A stretch of DNA of 64,000 nucleotides from Rhodobacteraceae bacterium 63075 (GCA_003417655.1 QVMW01000010.1:62001-126000), one strand, 5' to 3'; positions 26,763 through 36,276 are shown, counted from the stretch's first letter. Translations and numbers: made by a program. Notes: generated from the sequence alone by a model not told the origin.

Positions 26763-29105
26763 ATGAGCGATATCCTGGATGATGACGAGAACCTGCCCGA
26801 GGCGGAGATGCGCGAGTCGCTCAGCCGCGCGATCGGGGATCGCTATCTCACCTATGCGCTCTCGACGATCATGAACCGCGCTCTGCCCGATGCGCGCGAC
26901 GGTCTCAAGCCGGTGCATCGGCGCATCCTCTACGCCATGAGCCGCCTGCGGCTGAGCTCCGGCGGCGGCTTCCTCAAATCGGCCAAGATCAGCGGCGACA
27001 CGATGGGGGATTTCCACCCGCATGGCGACGCGGCGATCTATGATGCGATGGCGCGGCTGGCGCAGGATTTCAACGTGCGCTACCCGCTTGTCGACGGGCA
27101 GGGCAATTTCGGCAATATCGACGGCGACAACCCGGCCGCCAGCCGCTACACCGAGGCGCGGATGACGGTGGTGGCCGAGTCCATGCTGGAGGGGCTCGCC
27201 GAGAACGCCGTCGATTTCCGGCCCAATTACGATGGCCGCCTCGAAGAGCCCGCCGTTCTGCCCGCGCAGTTTCCGCATCTGCTGGCCAACGGGGCGAGCG
27301 GGATCGCCGTGGGCATGGCGACGAATATTCCGCCCCATAACATCGCCGAGCTGGTCGATGCCTGCCTGCATCTCATAAAAACGCCCGACGCGCGCGACGA
27401 CACCCTGCTCAACTACGTTCCGGGGCCGGATTTCCCCACCGGCGGCGTCATCGTCGAGCCGCCCGAGAACATCGCGCAGGCCTACCGGACGGGGCGGGGC
27501 AGCTTCCGCCTGCGGTCGAAATGGGAGGTCGAAGAGCTCGGGCGCGGGCAGTGGCAGATCGTGGTCACGGAAATTCCCTTCCAGGTCCAGAAATCCAAGC
27601 TGATCGAGAAGATCGCCGAGCTGCTGCAACAGCGCAAGGTGCCTGTCCTCGGCGATATCCGCGACGAGAGCACGGAGGACGTCCGTCTCATCCTCGAGCC
27701 CAAGTCGAAGAACGTGGACCCCGAGGTGCTGATGAACATGATGTTCCGCACATCGGATCTCGAAACCCGCTTCAGCCTGAACATGAACGTGCTGATCGAC
27801 GGGGTGACGCCGAAGGTCTGCTCGCTCAAGGAAGTGCTGCGCGCCTTCCTCGATTTTCGCCGCGAGGTGCTGATCCGGCGCTCGAAGCACCGCATGGAGA
27901 AGATCGACAACCGGCTCGAAGTGCTGGAAGGCTTCATCGTCGCCTTCCTCAACCTCGACCGCGTGATCGACATCATCCGCTATGACGACGCGCCCAAGGC
28001 GGCGCTCATGCGCGAGGTCTGGGGGCAGGATTTCACGCGCGCCACGGACGAGCGCGATTATGTCCCGCCCGCCGAGAGCGGCGAGGAGGGTCTTTCGGAA
28101 GTCCAGGTCGACGCGATCCTCAACATGCGCCTGCGCTCCTTGCGCAAGCTCGAGGAGATCGAGCTTGTGGCCGAGCGCGACCGGCTGATGGAGGAGCGCG
28201 CGGGGCTCGAAGACCTGCTCGAGGACGAGGGCCTGCAATGGGGCCGGATCTCGGAGCAACTGAAAGAGGCCAAGAAGGCCTTCGGCAAGGATTACGAGGG
28301 CGGCGCGCGGCGCAGCGTCTTCGCGCAGGCCAGCGAGGTGGAAGAGGTGCCGCTCGAGGCGATGATCGAGCGCGAGCCGATCACCGTGGTCTGCTCGAAG
28401 ATGGGCTGGATCCGGGCCATGTCGGGCCATATCGACCTTTCCCGCGAGCTCAAGTTCAAGGATGGTGACGCGGCGCGCTTCACCTTCCATGCCGAGACCA
28501 CCGACAAGATCCTGCTCATGGGATCGAACGGGCGCTTCTACACGCTGTCGGCGGCGAATCTGCCCGGCGGGCGCGGCATGGGCGAGCCGGTGCGGCTGAT
28601 GGTCGACCTGCCCAACGAGGCGGAGATCGTCTCGCTGTTCATCCACGACCCCGAGGGCAAGCTCATTGTCGCCTCCTCGGAAGGAAACGGCTTCATCGTG
28701 CCTCAAAGGGAGGTGGTTGCGCAGACCAAGACGGGCAAACAGGTCCTCAACGTGAAAGGCGAGGCGCGCGCGGTGATCTGCAAGCCGGTTGCGGGCGATC
28801 ATGTGGCCATCATCAGCCAGAACGGCAAATTCCTCGTTTTCCCCACCGAAGAGCTGCCGGAAATGGGCCGGGGCAAGGGCGTGCGGCTACAGAAATACAA
28901 TCTCGCGCGCGGCAAGCAGGGCGCGCTCGAGCTCGATGGCGGCTTGTCGGACCTGACGACGTTCCGCTGGGACGAGGGCCTGAGCTGGCCCATGGGCGGC
29001 GGCAAGACGCGGACCGAGCCGGACATGAGCGAGTGGCTGGGCAAACGCGCGGGTGTGGGAAAACGGCCACCCTACGGTTTCCCGCGCAACATGAAGTTTG
29101 ACTAG
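26763..29105 (+). CDS. parC: DNA topoisomerase IV subunit A
   Basis: 780 residues. The catalytic tyrosine is Tyr129 in AASRYTEAR. The N-terminal DNA gate shows DGLKPVHRRILYAM and GDFHPHGDAAIYDAM. The C-terminal beta-propeller is short and lacks a clear GyrA box, which favours ParC over GyrA. With ParE it unlinks daughter chromosomes. Ala90 and Asp94 occupy the two quinolone hot-spot positions (Ser and Glu/Asp in E. coli). The gap 26561-26762 upstream shows the inverted GGTGCC/GGCACC near 26625 but no sure promoter. Confidence 0.93.
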   Translation: MSDILDDDENLPEAEMRESLSRAIGDRYLTYALSTIMNRALPDARDGLKPVHRRILYAMSRLRLSSGGGFLKSAKISGDTMGDFHPHGDAAIYDAMARLAQDFNVRYPLVDGQGNFGNIDGDNPAASRYTEARMTVVAESMLEGLAENAVDFRPNYDGRLEEPAVLPAQFPHLLANGASGIAVGMATNIPPHNIAELVDACLHLIKTPDARDDTLLNYVPGPDFPTGGVIVEPPENIAQAYRTGRGSFRLRSKWEVEELGRGQWQIVVTEIPFQVQKSKLIEKIAELLQQRKVPVLGDIRDESTEDVRLILEPKSKNVDPEVLMNMMFRTSDLETRFSLNMNVLIDGVTPKVCSLKEVLRAFLDFRREVLIRRSKHRMEKIDNRLEVLEGFIVAFLNLDRVIDIIRYDDAPKAALMREVWGQDFTRATDERDYVPPAESGEEGLSEVQVDAILNMRLRSLRKLEEIELVAERDRLMEERAGLEDLLEDEGLQWGRISEQLKEAKKAFGKDYEGGARRSVFAQASEVEEVPLEAMIEREPITVVCSKMGWIRAMSGHIDLSRELKFKDGDAARFTFHAETTDKILLMGSNGRFYTLSAANLPGGRGMGEPVRLMVDLPNEAEIVSLFIHDPEGKLIVASSEGNGFIVPQREVVAQTKTGKQVLNVKGEARAVICKPVAGDHVAIISQNGKFLVFPTEELPEMGRGKGVRLQKYNLARGKQGALELDGGLSDLTTFRWDEGLSWPMGGGKTRTEPDMSEWLGKRAGVGKRPPYGFPRNMKFD

Positions 29106-29171
29106 AAGAGTCGCACTGTCCGATAAAGCCTGCGGGCCACACGCCGTGATTTAGTAAATAGGACAGATTTC

Positions 29172-30353
29172 TTGGCTGAGCAGAATTCCATTCAGGCACA
29201 ATACCGCGGAACACGCGGCGAGCTTTTCCCGCTGGCAATCGTCACGGCGCTCCTGACGCTGGTGACGCTGGGCATTTACCGCTTCTGGGCGAAAACGCGG
29301 ATCCGCAAATACCTTTGGTCCTCCGCCGTCGGCGACGGGGACGCTTTCGAATATACCGGCACGGGGCTCGAGAAGTTCCTCGGCTTCCTCCTGGCGATCG
29401 TCGTGCTGGCGATCTACCTCGGTGTCGTGCAGATGCTGCTCTTCTTCGCGGGCCTCAACTTCAATTTCAATCCCGAGACGACCGAAGGGCTGATCGCGCT
29501 GAACGCGATCATCTACATCAACCTGCTGGCCGTCCTGCCGCTCATCTTCTACGCGATGTATCGCGCACGGCGCTACAAGATGGCGCGGACGCGCTGGCGC
29601 GGGGTGCGGTTCGGCATGGAGAAGGGTGCCTGGGGCTACGCGTTCCGCGCCCTGGGGCTTTACCTGCTGACGTTTCTCACGGTCGGGCTGCTCCTGCCGC
29701 TGGCGACATTCAAGCTGGAGAAATACATGGCCGACCGGAGCTGGTATGGCGATGCGAGGTTCGAGCAGGGCGGGCATTGGGCGCGGCTCTATCCGGCGAT
29801 GAAACATGTCTTCATCGGGCTCGCGATCCTGCTGGTGGGCATTGGCGCGGCAGCCGGGCTGCAAAGCGTCGGGCTGGGTGTTCTCGCTGTTCTCGTGGGC
29901 TACGTCTGGCTCGCCGTCGGCGCGGTCTACTACCGCATCCACGCGATGCGCTATCTCTGGAGCCATCGCAGGCTGGACGGTGATATCTACTTCGATGCCC
30001 AGCCACGCACGGGAGAGATCGTCAAGATCTGGATCGTCGGGTCGATCCTGATCTCGATCTTCGCAGGTGTGCTGATCTTCGTGCTGGGCGGTGTGCTCAC
30101 GGCGCTCTTCGCGCTGGGGCCAGATGTTATCATGGCCGCCGGCCTGCTCGGTTTCGTTTCCTACATCGCGACGCTCGTTGTGATCGGGGCGATGACCCTG
30201 ATCTTCATCACCCAGCCGAGCATCGAGCATTTCGTCACGACCTTCACGCTGCACAACAAGCTTGCGCTCGACAAGATCAGGCAACGCGCGGCGGCGGAAG
30301 GTGTCGATGCGGAAGGCTTTGCCGATGCGCTCGACGTGGGCGGCGCATTCTGA
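29172..30353 (+). CDS. DUF898 (YjgN-like) multi-pass membrane protein
   Basis: 393 residues, starting at a TTG (29172). The repeated motif TLGIYRFWAKTRIRKYLWSS near residue 30 and YYRIHAMRYLWSHRRLDG near residue 255 marks the YjgN/DUF898 family. At least eight membrane segments are visible. The function is unknown. The stop overlaps the start of an M48 peptidase by one base. This pairing suggests a membrane protein quality or envelope role, but that is inference. Confidence 0.82.
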   Translation: MAEQNSIQAQYRGTRGELFPLAIVTALLTLVTLGIYRFWAKTRIRKYLWSSAVGDGDAFEYTGTGLEKFLGFLLAIVVLAIYLGVVQMLLFFAGLNFNFNPETTEGLIALNAIIYINLLAVLPLIFYAMYRARRYKMARTRWRGVRFGMEKGAWGYAFRALGLYLLTFLTVGLLLPLATFKLEKYMADRSWYGDARFEQGGHWARLYPAMKHVFIGLAILLVGIGAAAGLQSVGLGVLAVLVGYVWLAVGAVYYRIHAMRYLWSHRRLDGDIYFDAQPRTGEIVKIWIVGSILISIFAGVLIFVLGGVLTALFALGPDVIMAAGLLGFVSYIATLVVIGAMTLIFITQPSIEHFVTTFTLHNKLALDKIRQRAAAEGVDAEGFADALDVGGAF

Positions 30354-31480
30354 TGCCGGAAGCGGCGGGGCAATATTTCGATGGCGCCTCGGCCGCCAAG
30401 CACAAGGTTACCGCGCGTCTTGATGAGGCGCGCGGGCTGCTCGTCTTCGAGGGCGAGACGCTGAGCGCGCCGGAAGAGTGGCCGCTGGACGAGCTGCGCC
30501 TGCTGGCCGATCAGCCGGGCGGCGGCTGGCTCACCTTCACGCTGCTGCACGACAGCGACGACGAGACGAGCCACCACGAGGCGCGCCTGTCCATAGCCGA
30601 CGGGGCGATGAACGCGCGGCTGCGCCAACTGGCCCCGACGCTGACGCGGCGCGACGTGCGGCGCGGGACGGGCGGGCGCGTTCTGACCTACGTGATCGGC
30701 GCGGCGGCGGCCGTGGCGCTCATGCTTTTCGTGATCCTGCCGGCCATGGCGGGCTCGCTGGCCTACCTGATGCCGCGCGATACGGAAGTGGCCTTCGGCA
30801 AGGCGGTCGTGCGGCAGATGACGTGGTTTTTGAGCGGCGATGCGCAGGCCGACCTGACTTGCCGCAACCCCGAGGGGCGCGCGGCGCTGGAGACGATGAC
30901 GGCACGGCTCACCGGCGGTGTCGAGATGGACTATGCGCTCGAGATCGAGGTGTTCGACCACGAGATGGTCAATGCCTTCGCCGCGCCGGGCGGTCAGATC
31001 GTGCTGATGCGCGGGTTGATCGAGCAGGCCTCGGGGCCCGAGGCCGTGGCCGGTGTTCTGGCCCATGAGATAGGCCACGTGGAGAACCGCGATGCCACCA
31101 GGAACGCCCTGCGCACGGCCGGCTCGGCCGGGCTGCTCTCGATGGTCTTCGGCGATTTCTCGGGCGGGACCATCGCCGTGGTGCTGGCCGAGCAGATGCT
31201 CAACGCGGGCTACACGCGCGAGGCCGAGCGCGAGGCCGACGACTTCGCGCTGGAGGCGATGCGGCGCGCGGGCGTGGACAGCGCGGGGCTGGCCTCCTTT
31301 TTCGAGTTCATCATGGAAAAGCAGGGCGATGTGCCGGAGGGGCTGGGCTATTTCATGAGCCACCCGCCCTCGGACGCGCGCGCCGAGAAGGCGCTTCGGG
31401 TCGCCGAGGAGCAGGGGGAGACGACGCCCGTTCTGAGCGCGGCCGAATGGCAGGCCTTGCAGGATATCTGTGCGGGGTGA
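30353..31480 (+). CDS. M48-family membrane metallopeptidase
   Basis: 375 residues. Residues about 1-105 are a soluble N-terminal region. One membrane segment follows (LTYVIGAAAAVALMLFVILPAM). The peptidase domain has the zinc motif HEIGH at 238-242 (VLAHEIGHVENRDATR) and the third ligand region TREAEREADDFALEAMR. It would cleave peptides or misfolded envelope proteins on the periplasmic side. It is co-translated with the DUF898 gene. Confidence 0.87.
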   Translation: MPEAAGQYFDGASAAKHKVTARLDEARGLLVFEGETLSAPEEWPLDELRLLADQPGGGWLTFTLLHDSDDETSHHEARLSIADGAMNARLRQLAPTLTRRDVRRGTGGRVLTYVIGAAAAVALMLFVILPAMAGSLAYLMPRDTEVAFGKAVVRQMTWFLSGDAQADLTCRNPEGRAALETMTARLTGGVEMDYALEIEVFDHEMVNAFAAPGGQIVLMRGLIEQASGPEAVAGVLAHEIGHVENRDATRNALRTAGSAGLLSMVFGDFSGGTIAVVLAEQMLNAGYTREAEREADDFALEAMRRAGVDSAGLASFFEFIMEKQGDVPEGLGYFMSHPPSDARAEKALRVAEEQGETTPVLSAAEWQALQDICAG

Positions 31481-31492
31481 AGATGCGCGGCG

Positions 31493-31722
31493 GCGGATTT
31501 GGGCCCATGTTGGACACTCCCGGGGTCGTCGATGATGCTTGTTCGGCAGAAACCCAAGGCGCGGAATCAAGGCCGAAGGCCGCCGCGCCATCGCCGGGCC
31601 GCCCCTTCGGCACGGCGATTGGGCTGGCCTTGGTGCGTGGCTAGTTCGTCGCGCGCCAGTTGCTGGGATAAAGCACTGGCAAACCAGCGTTGGATCGCCG
31701 CGCCGCGGCCCGTCGCTGTCGC
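31493..31722. repeat. diverged intergenic repeat with inner inverted repeats, copy A
   Basis: Segments of this stretch match 39709-39903 in the same order: GCGGATTTGGGCCCATGTTGG at the left, the CCATCGCC(G)GGCCGCCCC block, and GCGTTGGATCGCC at the right. Inner inverted repeats are GCGCCATCGCCGGGCCGC (31585-31602) and GCGGCCCGTCGCTGTCGC (31705-31722), 14 of 18 pairing. No coding sense is seen. The 492-bp gap 31481-31972 also holds a tiny reading frame at 31849. Confidence 0.65.
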
Positions 31723-31848
31723 GGCTTACCAAGCATGATTGGGCATACGCACCGTCCCGCGAAGCCACCTCCACGGCAAGCTGCGAAACCAAGGCCTTCA
31801 CCCTCCCGCGAAAAGGGGCTAGGCTCGGGATGAGCCAAGGAGGGACGG

Positions 31849-31881
31849 ATGTTTTACGGGATCTGGAACAAGCTCGGGTGA
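31849..31881 (+). CDS. candidate 10-codon leader peptide
   Basis: A perfect ribosome site AAGGAGG (31837-31843) stands five bases before ATG TTT TAC GGG ATC TGG AAC AAG CTC GGG TGA, giving MFYGIWNKLG. It ends 91 bases before the first ABC exporter gene. Such a strong site in front of so short a frame suggests a leader peptide or the broken start of a lost gene. No attenuator hairpin is clear downstream. Confidence 0.35.
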   Translation: MFYGIWNKLG

Positions 31882-31972
31882 TCGTCTGACGCCCTGACGC
31901 TCGTATCACATGCACGGCGCGGCGCGCGTCATGCCTTTTCTCGCTCCCTATCCTGTCTGAGGCCCCGCTTCG

Positions 31973-33832
31973 ATGAAAAACCTCTTCTCCTGGTTCGAAA
32001 ATCTCGTCGACCCCTATGCGCCCTATCCGCGCGAGGATGTGCCGCCACGAACGCTCTATCGTTTCATGCTCGGCTATGCGCAGCCCTTCAAGCGCGTCTT
32101 CTGGGTGACCGGGCTTTTGTCGGTTGTCGTTGCGGCGATCGAGGTCGGGTTGATATACTTCATGGGGTGGGTCGTCGATCTGCTCAGTGGAGAGCCTGCC
32201 GAAGTCTGGGACGAGCATGGCGGTCTGCTCATCGCCCTCGCGCTCTTCATCCTGCTCATCCGCCCGCTGATCCAGCTTGTGGACGTGATGCTGCTCAACC
32301 AGACCATCCTGCCCAATTTCGGCACGCTCATCCGCTGGCGCGCGCATAACCATGTTCTGCGCCAGTCGGTCGGCTGGTTCGAGAACGATTTCGCCGGGCG
32401 GATCGCCAACCGGATCATGCAGACCCCGCCCGCGGCGGGCGAGGCGGTGTTCCAGATCTTTGATGCGCTGACATTCGCGCTGGCCTATGTCGTGGGCGCG
32501 GCGATCATGCTCTACGGGGCCGACACGCGGCTTGTGCTGCCGCTTCTGGGTTGGCTGGTGGCCTACGGGGTGTTGATGCGGTGGACTCTGAAGCGCGTGG
32601 GCCCGGCTTCCAAGCGGGCGTCCGATGCGCGCTCGGCCGTGACGGGGCGCGTGGTGGACAGCTACACGAATGTCCATTCGGTCAAGATGTTCGCGCATCA
32701 CGCGGCCGAGCTCGATTTTGCCCATGAGGCCATCGAGGAGGCGCGGCGCACCTTCACCCAAGAGATGCGGATCTACACCGTGATGGATTTCGCGTTGGTG
32801 GCGCTCAACGGCTTGCTCATCGTGGGTGTTGTCGGCTGGGCGATCTACCTGTGGATGCAGGGCGCGGCGAGCGTGGGTGCCGTGGCGGCGGCGACAGCGC
32901 TGACGCTCAGGCTCAACGGCATGACCGGCTGGATCATGTGGGCGCTCACCTCGTTCTTCCGCCAGCTCGGCGTCGTGGCCGAAGGGATGGAGACCATAGC
33001 CCAGCCCATCGACCTGGTGGACGGCAAGAGCGCGAAGCCTCTCGAGATCAGTGCGGGGCGAATCCGGATCGAAGGCCTGACCCACCGCTACGGGCGCAAG
33101 ATCGGTGGGCTCGAGGGCGTGAGCCTTGATATTGCACCGGGTGAGAAAGTGGGCCTCGTGGGCCGCTCGGGAGCGGGCAAATCGACGCTCGTCAAGCTGC
33201 TGCTGCGCTTTTACGATGCCGAATCCGGGCGCATTCTCATCGACGGACAGGACATCGCCCGGGTGACGCAGGACAGCCTGCGGAGCCAGATCGGGATGGT
33301 TCAGCAGGAAAGCTCGCTGCTGCACCGCTCCTTGCGCGACAACATCGCCTATGGGCGGCCCGAAGCGAGCGAGGCGGAGCTCTGGGAGGCCGCGCGGCAG
33401 GCGCAGGCGGTGGAGTTCATCGAAACGCTCGAAGACCCGCAGGGGCGGCGCGGCATGGAGGCGTTCGTCGGCGAGCGCGGCGTGAAGCTCTCCGGCGGGC
33501 AGCGGCAGCGGATCACGCTGGCCCGCGTGATCCTCAAGAATGCGCCGATCCTGCTGCTCGACGAGGCCACCAGCGCGCTCGACAGCGAGGTCGAGGCGGC
33601 GATCCAGGACACGCTTTATGGCATGATGGAAGGCAAGACCGTGATCGCCATCGCGCACCGGCTCTCGACGATCGCGCATATGGACAGGATCGTCGTTCTC
33701 GATGCAGGGCGCATCGCCGAGCAGGGCAGCCATGCCGAGCTGCTTGCAAAGGGCGGCATCTATGCCGATCTATGGAAGAGGCAATCGGGCGGATTCATCG
33801 CCGATGACGGAGGCGCGGAGGCGCATGGCTGA
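31973..33832 (+). CDS. ABC exporter half-transporter (membrane + ATPase), first of a pair
   Basis: 619 residues. The membrane domain (about 40-340) has six segments. The ATPase domain shows Walker A GRSGAGKST, signature VKLSGGQRQRITLARVIL, Walker B ILLLDEATSALD and IAIAHRLSTIAHMD. All catalytic residues are present. It belongs to the lipid/multidrug exporter type. Its last eight bases overlap the next half-transporter, so a heterodimer is likely. The substrate is unknown. Confidence 0.9.
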   Translation: MKNLFSWFENLVDPYAPYPREDVPPRTLYRFMLGYAQPFKRVFWVTGLLSVVVAAIEVGLIYFMGWVVDLLSGEPAEVWDEHGGLLIALALFILLIRPLIQLVDVMLLNQTILPNFGTLIRWRAHNHVLRQSVGWFENDFAGRIANRIMQTPPAAGEAVFQIFDALTFALAYVVGAAIMLYGADTRLVLPLLGWLVAYGVLMRWTLKRVGPASKRASDARSAVTGRVVDSYTNVHSVKMFAHHAAELDFAHEAIEEARRTFTQEMRIYTVMDFALVALNGLLIVGVVGWAIYLWMQGAASVGAVAAATALTLRLNGMTGWIMWALTSFFRQLGVVAEGMETIAQPIDLVDGKSAKPLEISAGRIRIEGLTHRYGRKIGGLEGVSLDIAPGEKVGLVGRSGAGKSTLVKLLLRFYDAESGRILIDGQDIARVTQDSLRSQIGMVQQESSLLHRSLRDNIAYGRPEASEAELWEAARQAQAVEFIETLEDPQGRRGMEAFVGERGVKLSGGQRQRITLARVILKNAPILLLDEATSALDSEVEAAIQDTLYGMMEGKTVIAIAHRLSTIAHMDRIVVLDAGRIAEQGSHAELLAKGGIYADLWKRQSGGFIADDGGAEAHG

Positions 33833-35657
33833 CACGGGATATAGCCGCATGGTCTGGCGGGCGGCGGGGCTGATCGACCCCGAGCGCCCGGCCAAGGGCG
33901 CGCCGCCCGATGCGCTCTGGCCCTTCGCGCGCTGGTGCCTGTCAGGGGCCTGGCCGATCATCGCGCTGGCCGGGTTCATCTCGGCGCTTTCGGGGGCCTC
34001 GGAAGTGCTGTCGATGTATGTGCTGGGCCGCATCGTCGACCTCGCGGCGGCGGATGCCGCGCTCGGCGAACATCTCTGGCTGCTCGCGCTGGGGGCCTTC
34101 CTGCTCATCGGTCTGAGGCCGCTCTTCTTCGGGCTGAACGCGGCCTTCCAGACCGTCGTGCTCGGCCCCAACCTCTTCAAGCAGATCCTCGCGCGGCTCA
34201 ACCGCTGGACGCTGGGCCAGTCCGTCGGCTATTTCGACGATGATTATGCCGGGCGGCTGGCGCAGAAGCAGATGCAGGCGACCCGCTCGCTGACCGAGGT
34301 GGTGATCGAGACGGTGAACGCGATCCTCTTTGCGCTGGCCTCCGTCGTCGGCTCGGCGCTGCTGGTCATGGCGATCGACCTGCGGCTGCTGGCGCTTCTT
34401 GGCCTCTGGATCCTGCTCTACGCGGCCTATCTGCGCTATTTCCTGCCGCGCATCCGCGTCCGCTCCAAGGAGCGGGCCGCGGCGCAGGCGATGGTGTCGG
34501 GGCAGGTTGTCGACACGATCACCAATATCAAGACCGTCAAGCTCTTCGCCGGCGACGCCCATGAAGAGGCGGCGACATCGAACGTGCTGGAAATCCTGCG
34601 CGAGCGGGCGGTGGATTTCGGCGAGCTCAGCTCTGTCTTTCGCTATGGGCTCATCTTCGTCGCCGGGCTTCTGCCCGTCGCGCTCGTGGGCGGGGCGCTG
34701 ATCTGGCGCGATGCGGGCGTCAGCGCGGGTGACATCGCCGCGACGGGGGCGGTTTCGATCCGGCTGGCGCAGATGTCGGGCTGGATCAGCTTCGTGCTTA
34801 TGACGATCTACATGCATCTGGGCGAGGTCGAGGACGGGATGCAGACACTGGCCCCGGCCAAGCGGCTGCGCGCCGGGCGCGGCGAGAGGCTCGATGTGAG
34901 CCGGGGCGAGATCGTCTTCGAGGATGTGAGCTTTGCCTATGGGCGCGATGTGGGCGGTGTGGAAGACATCAGGCTGCGCGTGGCTCCGGGCGAGAAGCTG
35001 GGCATCGTCGGGGCCTCCGGCGCGGGCAAGTCGACGCTCGTCTCGCTGCTTTTGCGGCTCTATGACCCCGAGGAGGGGCGCGTTTGCATCGACGGGCAGG
35101 ACATCAGCGAGGTCAGCGAGGAGAGCCTGCGCCGCGCCATAGGCATGGTCACGCAGGAGACGGCGCTTTTCAACCGCTCGGCACGCGAGAACATCACCTA
35201 CGGGCGCGAGGACGCGACCGAGGCGGCGATGCTGGAGGCCATCGAGAAGGCCGAGGCGCAGGATTTCATCCACAGCCTGCGCGACGGGCAGGGGCGGATG
35301 GGTCTCGACGCGCATCTCGGCGAGCGGGGTGTGAAGCTCTCCGGCGGGCAACGCCAGAGGATCGCACTGGCGCGGACGATCCTGAAGGATGCGCCCATTC
35401 TCGTGCTCGACGAGGCCACGAGCGCGCTCGACAGCGAGGTGGAGGCCTCGATCCAGGGGGCGCTCGAGACGGTGATGGAAGGAAAGACCGTTCTGGCCAT
35501 CGCGCACAGGCTTTCGACGATTGCCGCGATGGACCGGATCATCGTGATGCGCGAGGGGCGGATCGTCGAGGAGGGCAGCCACGACGACCTTCTGGCGGAG
35601 GGTGGAATCTATGCCGATCTCTGGGCGCATCAATCGGGCGGTTTTTTGGGGACTTGA
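33825..35657 (+). CDS. ABC exporter half-transporter (membrane + ATPase), second of a pair
   Basis: 610 residues from ATG 33825 (ATG 33804 is possible). Layout as in the gene before it: six membrane segments, then Walker A GASGAGKST, signature VKLSGGQRQRIALART, Walker B ILVLDEATSALDSE and the histidine in LAIAHRLSTIAAMD. Both ATP sites of the pair look complete, unlike heterodimers with one degenerate site. The stop codon TGA at 35655-35657 touches a 19-bp-stem hairpin. Confidence 0.9.
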   Translation: MADTGYSRMVWRAAGLIDPERPAKGAPPDALWPFARWCLSGAWPIIALAGFISALSGASEVLSMYVLGRIVDLAAADAALGEHLWLLALGAFLLIGLRPLFFGLNAAFQTVVLGPNLFKQILARLNRWTLGQSVGYFDDDYAGRLAQKQMQATRSLTEVVIETVNAILFALASVVGSALLVMAIDLRLLALLGLWILLYAAYLRYFLPRIRVRSKERAAAQAMVSGQVVDTITNIKTVKLFAGDAHEEAATSNVLEILRERAVDFGELSSVFRYGLIFVAGLLPVALVGGALIWRDAGVSAGDIAATGAVSIRLAQMSGWISFVLMTIYMHLGEVEDGMQTLAPAKRLRAGRGERLDVSRGEIVFEDVSFAYGRDVGGVEDIRLRVAPGEKLGIVGASGAGKSTLVSLLLRLYDPEEGRVCIDGQDISEVSEESLRRAIGMVTQETALFNRSARENITYGREDATEAAMLEAIEKAEAQDFIHSLRDGQGRMGLDAHLGERGVKLSGGQRQRIALARTILKDAPILVLDEATSALDSEVEASIQGALETVMEGKTVLAIAHRLSTIAAMDRIIVMREGRIVEEGSHDDLLAEGGIYADLWAHQSGGFLGT

Positions 35658-35719
35658 CCACGCCCCGGGGGCGGCAGGCTCCCGCCCACCCACCCCGCCC
35701 GCCGCCCCCGGGGCGTGGT
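35657..35719. repeat. long hairpin with conserved C-rich loop, copy 2
   Basis: The perfect 19-bp arms are ACCACGCCCCGGGGGCGGC (35657-35675) and its complement (35701-35719) around the 25-nt loop 35676-35700. The loop, not the stem, matches the hairpin at 15981-16037. It directly follows the exporter stop and may end that transcript, although no T run follows. Confidence 0.75.
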
Positions 35720-35755
35720 TGCAAGCCGGGGGTAGGAAAACCGGGGGTAAAGCGC

Positions 35756-35784
35756 TTGACGGCGCGCGCGATTCTGCCTAAAGA
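35756..35784 (+). promoter_or_regulatory. sigma-70 type promoter of rpmB
   Basis: TTGACG (35756-35761) and TAAAGA (35779-35784) are 17 bp apart, a good match to the housekeeping consensus. The predicted start lies near 35791, leaving a leader of about 95 bases before the rpmB ATG. Confidence 0.65.
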
Positions 35785-35884
35785 CCACGAACGGAATTGA
35801 CGGGCGCTGCGGGGCGGCGCCCATTTGCATTGTCGGCAAGGGGCAACTCCCGCGACCGGCAGACCAGAAGATGAGGATGAACCC

Positions 35885-36175
35885 ATGTCGCGCGTTTGCG
35901 AACTGACCGGAAAAGGCCCGATGACTGGCAACAATGTCAGCCACGCCAACAACAAGACCAAGCGTCGCTACCTGCCGAACCTCAACGACGTGACGCTTCA
36001 GTCGGAAACGCTGGGCCGCGGCATCAAGCTGCGCATCTCGGCTGCGGCTTTGCGGTCGGTTGATCATCGTGGCGGGCTCGACAAATACCTGGCGAAGGCC
36101 AAGGACACCGAGCTTTCGGCGCGCGCGCTGAAGGTGAAGAAAGATATCGCGAAGGCGCAGACCGCAGAGGCCTGA
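35885..36175 (+). CDS. rpmB: 50S ribosomal protein L28
   Basis: 96 residues. The start [28 protein letters not shown] is typical of L28. The C-terminal [21 protein letters not shown] is also family-like. ATG 35885 is chosen by homology. A promoter lies at 35756 and an intrinsic terminator follows at 36199, so it is probably a single-gene unit. Confidence 0.97.
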   Translation: MSRVCELTGKGPMTGNNVSHANNKTKRRYLPNLNDVTLQSETLGRGIKLRISAAALRSVDHRGGLDKYLAKAKDTELSARALKVKKDIAKAQTAEA

Positions 36176-36198
36176 GACTTTCTGAAGAAGTGACAAGC

Positions 36199-36234
36199 AC
36201 AGCCCTGCCGATCCGGCGGGGCTGTTTCGTTTTG
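36199..36234 (+). terminator. intrinsic terminator of rpmB
   Basis: ACAGCCCTGCCG (36199-36210) pairs with CGGCGGGGCTGT (36214-36225), with one wobble, and is followed by TTTCGTTTTG. It lies 24 bases past the rpmB stop. Confidence 0.85.
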
Positions 36235-36276
36235 TCGCCTTGCATCTCGCCGTCAAAGGCGTATCCCTTTGCCGTG

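Noticed and set aside
30161..33733. Very long open frame on the minus strand (about 1190 codons)
   Set aside because: It runs opposite to the DUF898, M48 and ABC exporter genes, which have clear family motifs. Its translation is rich in His, Arg, Gln and Asp as expected of a GC-rich antisense frame.
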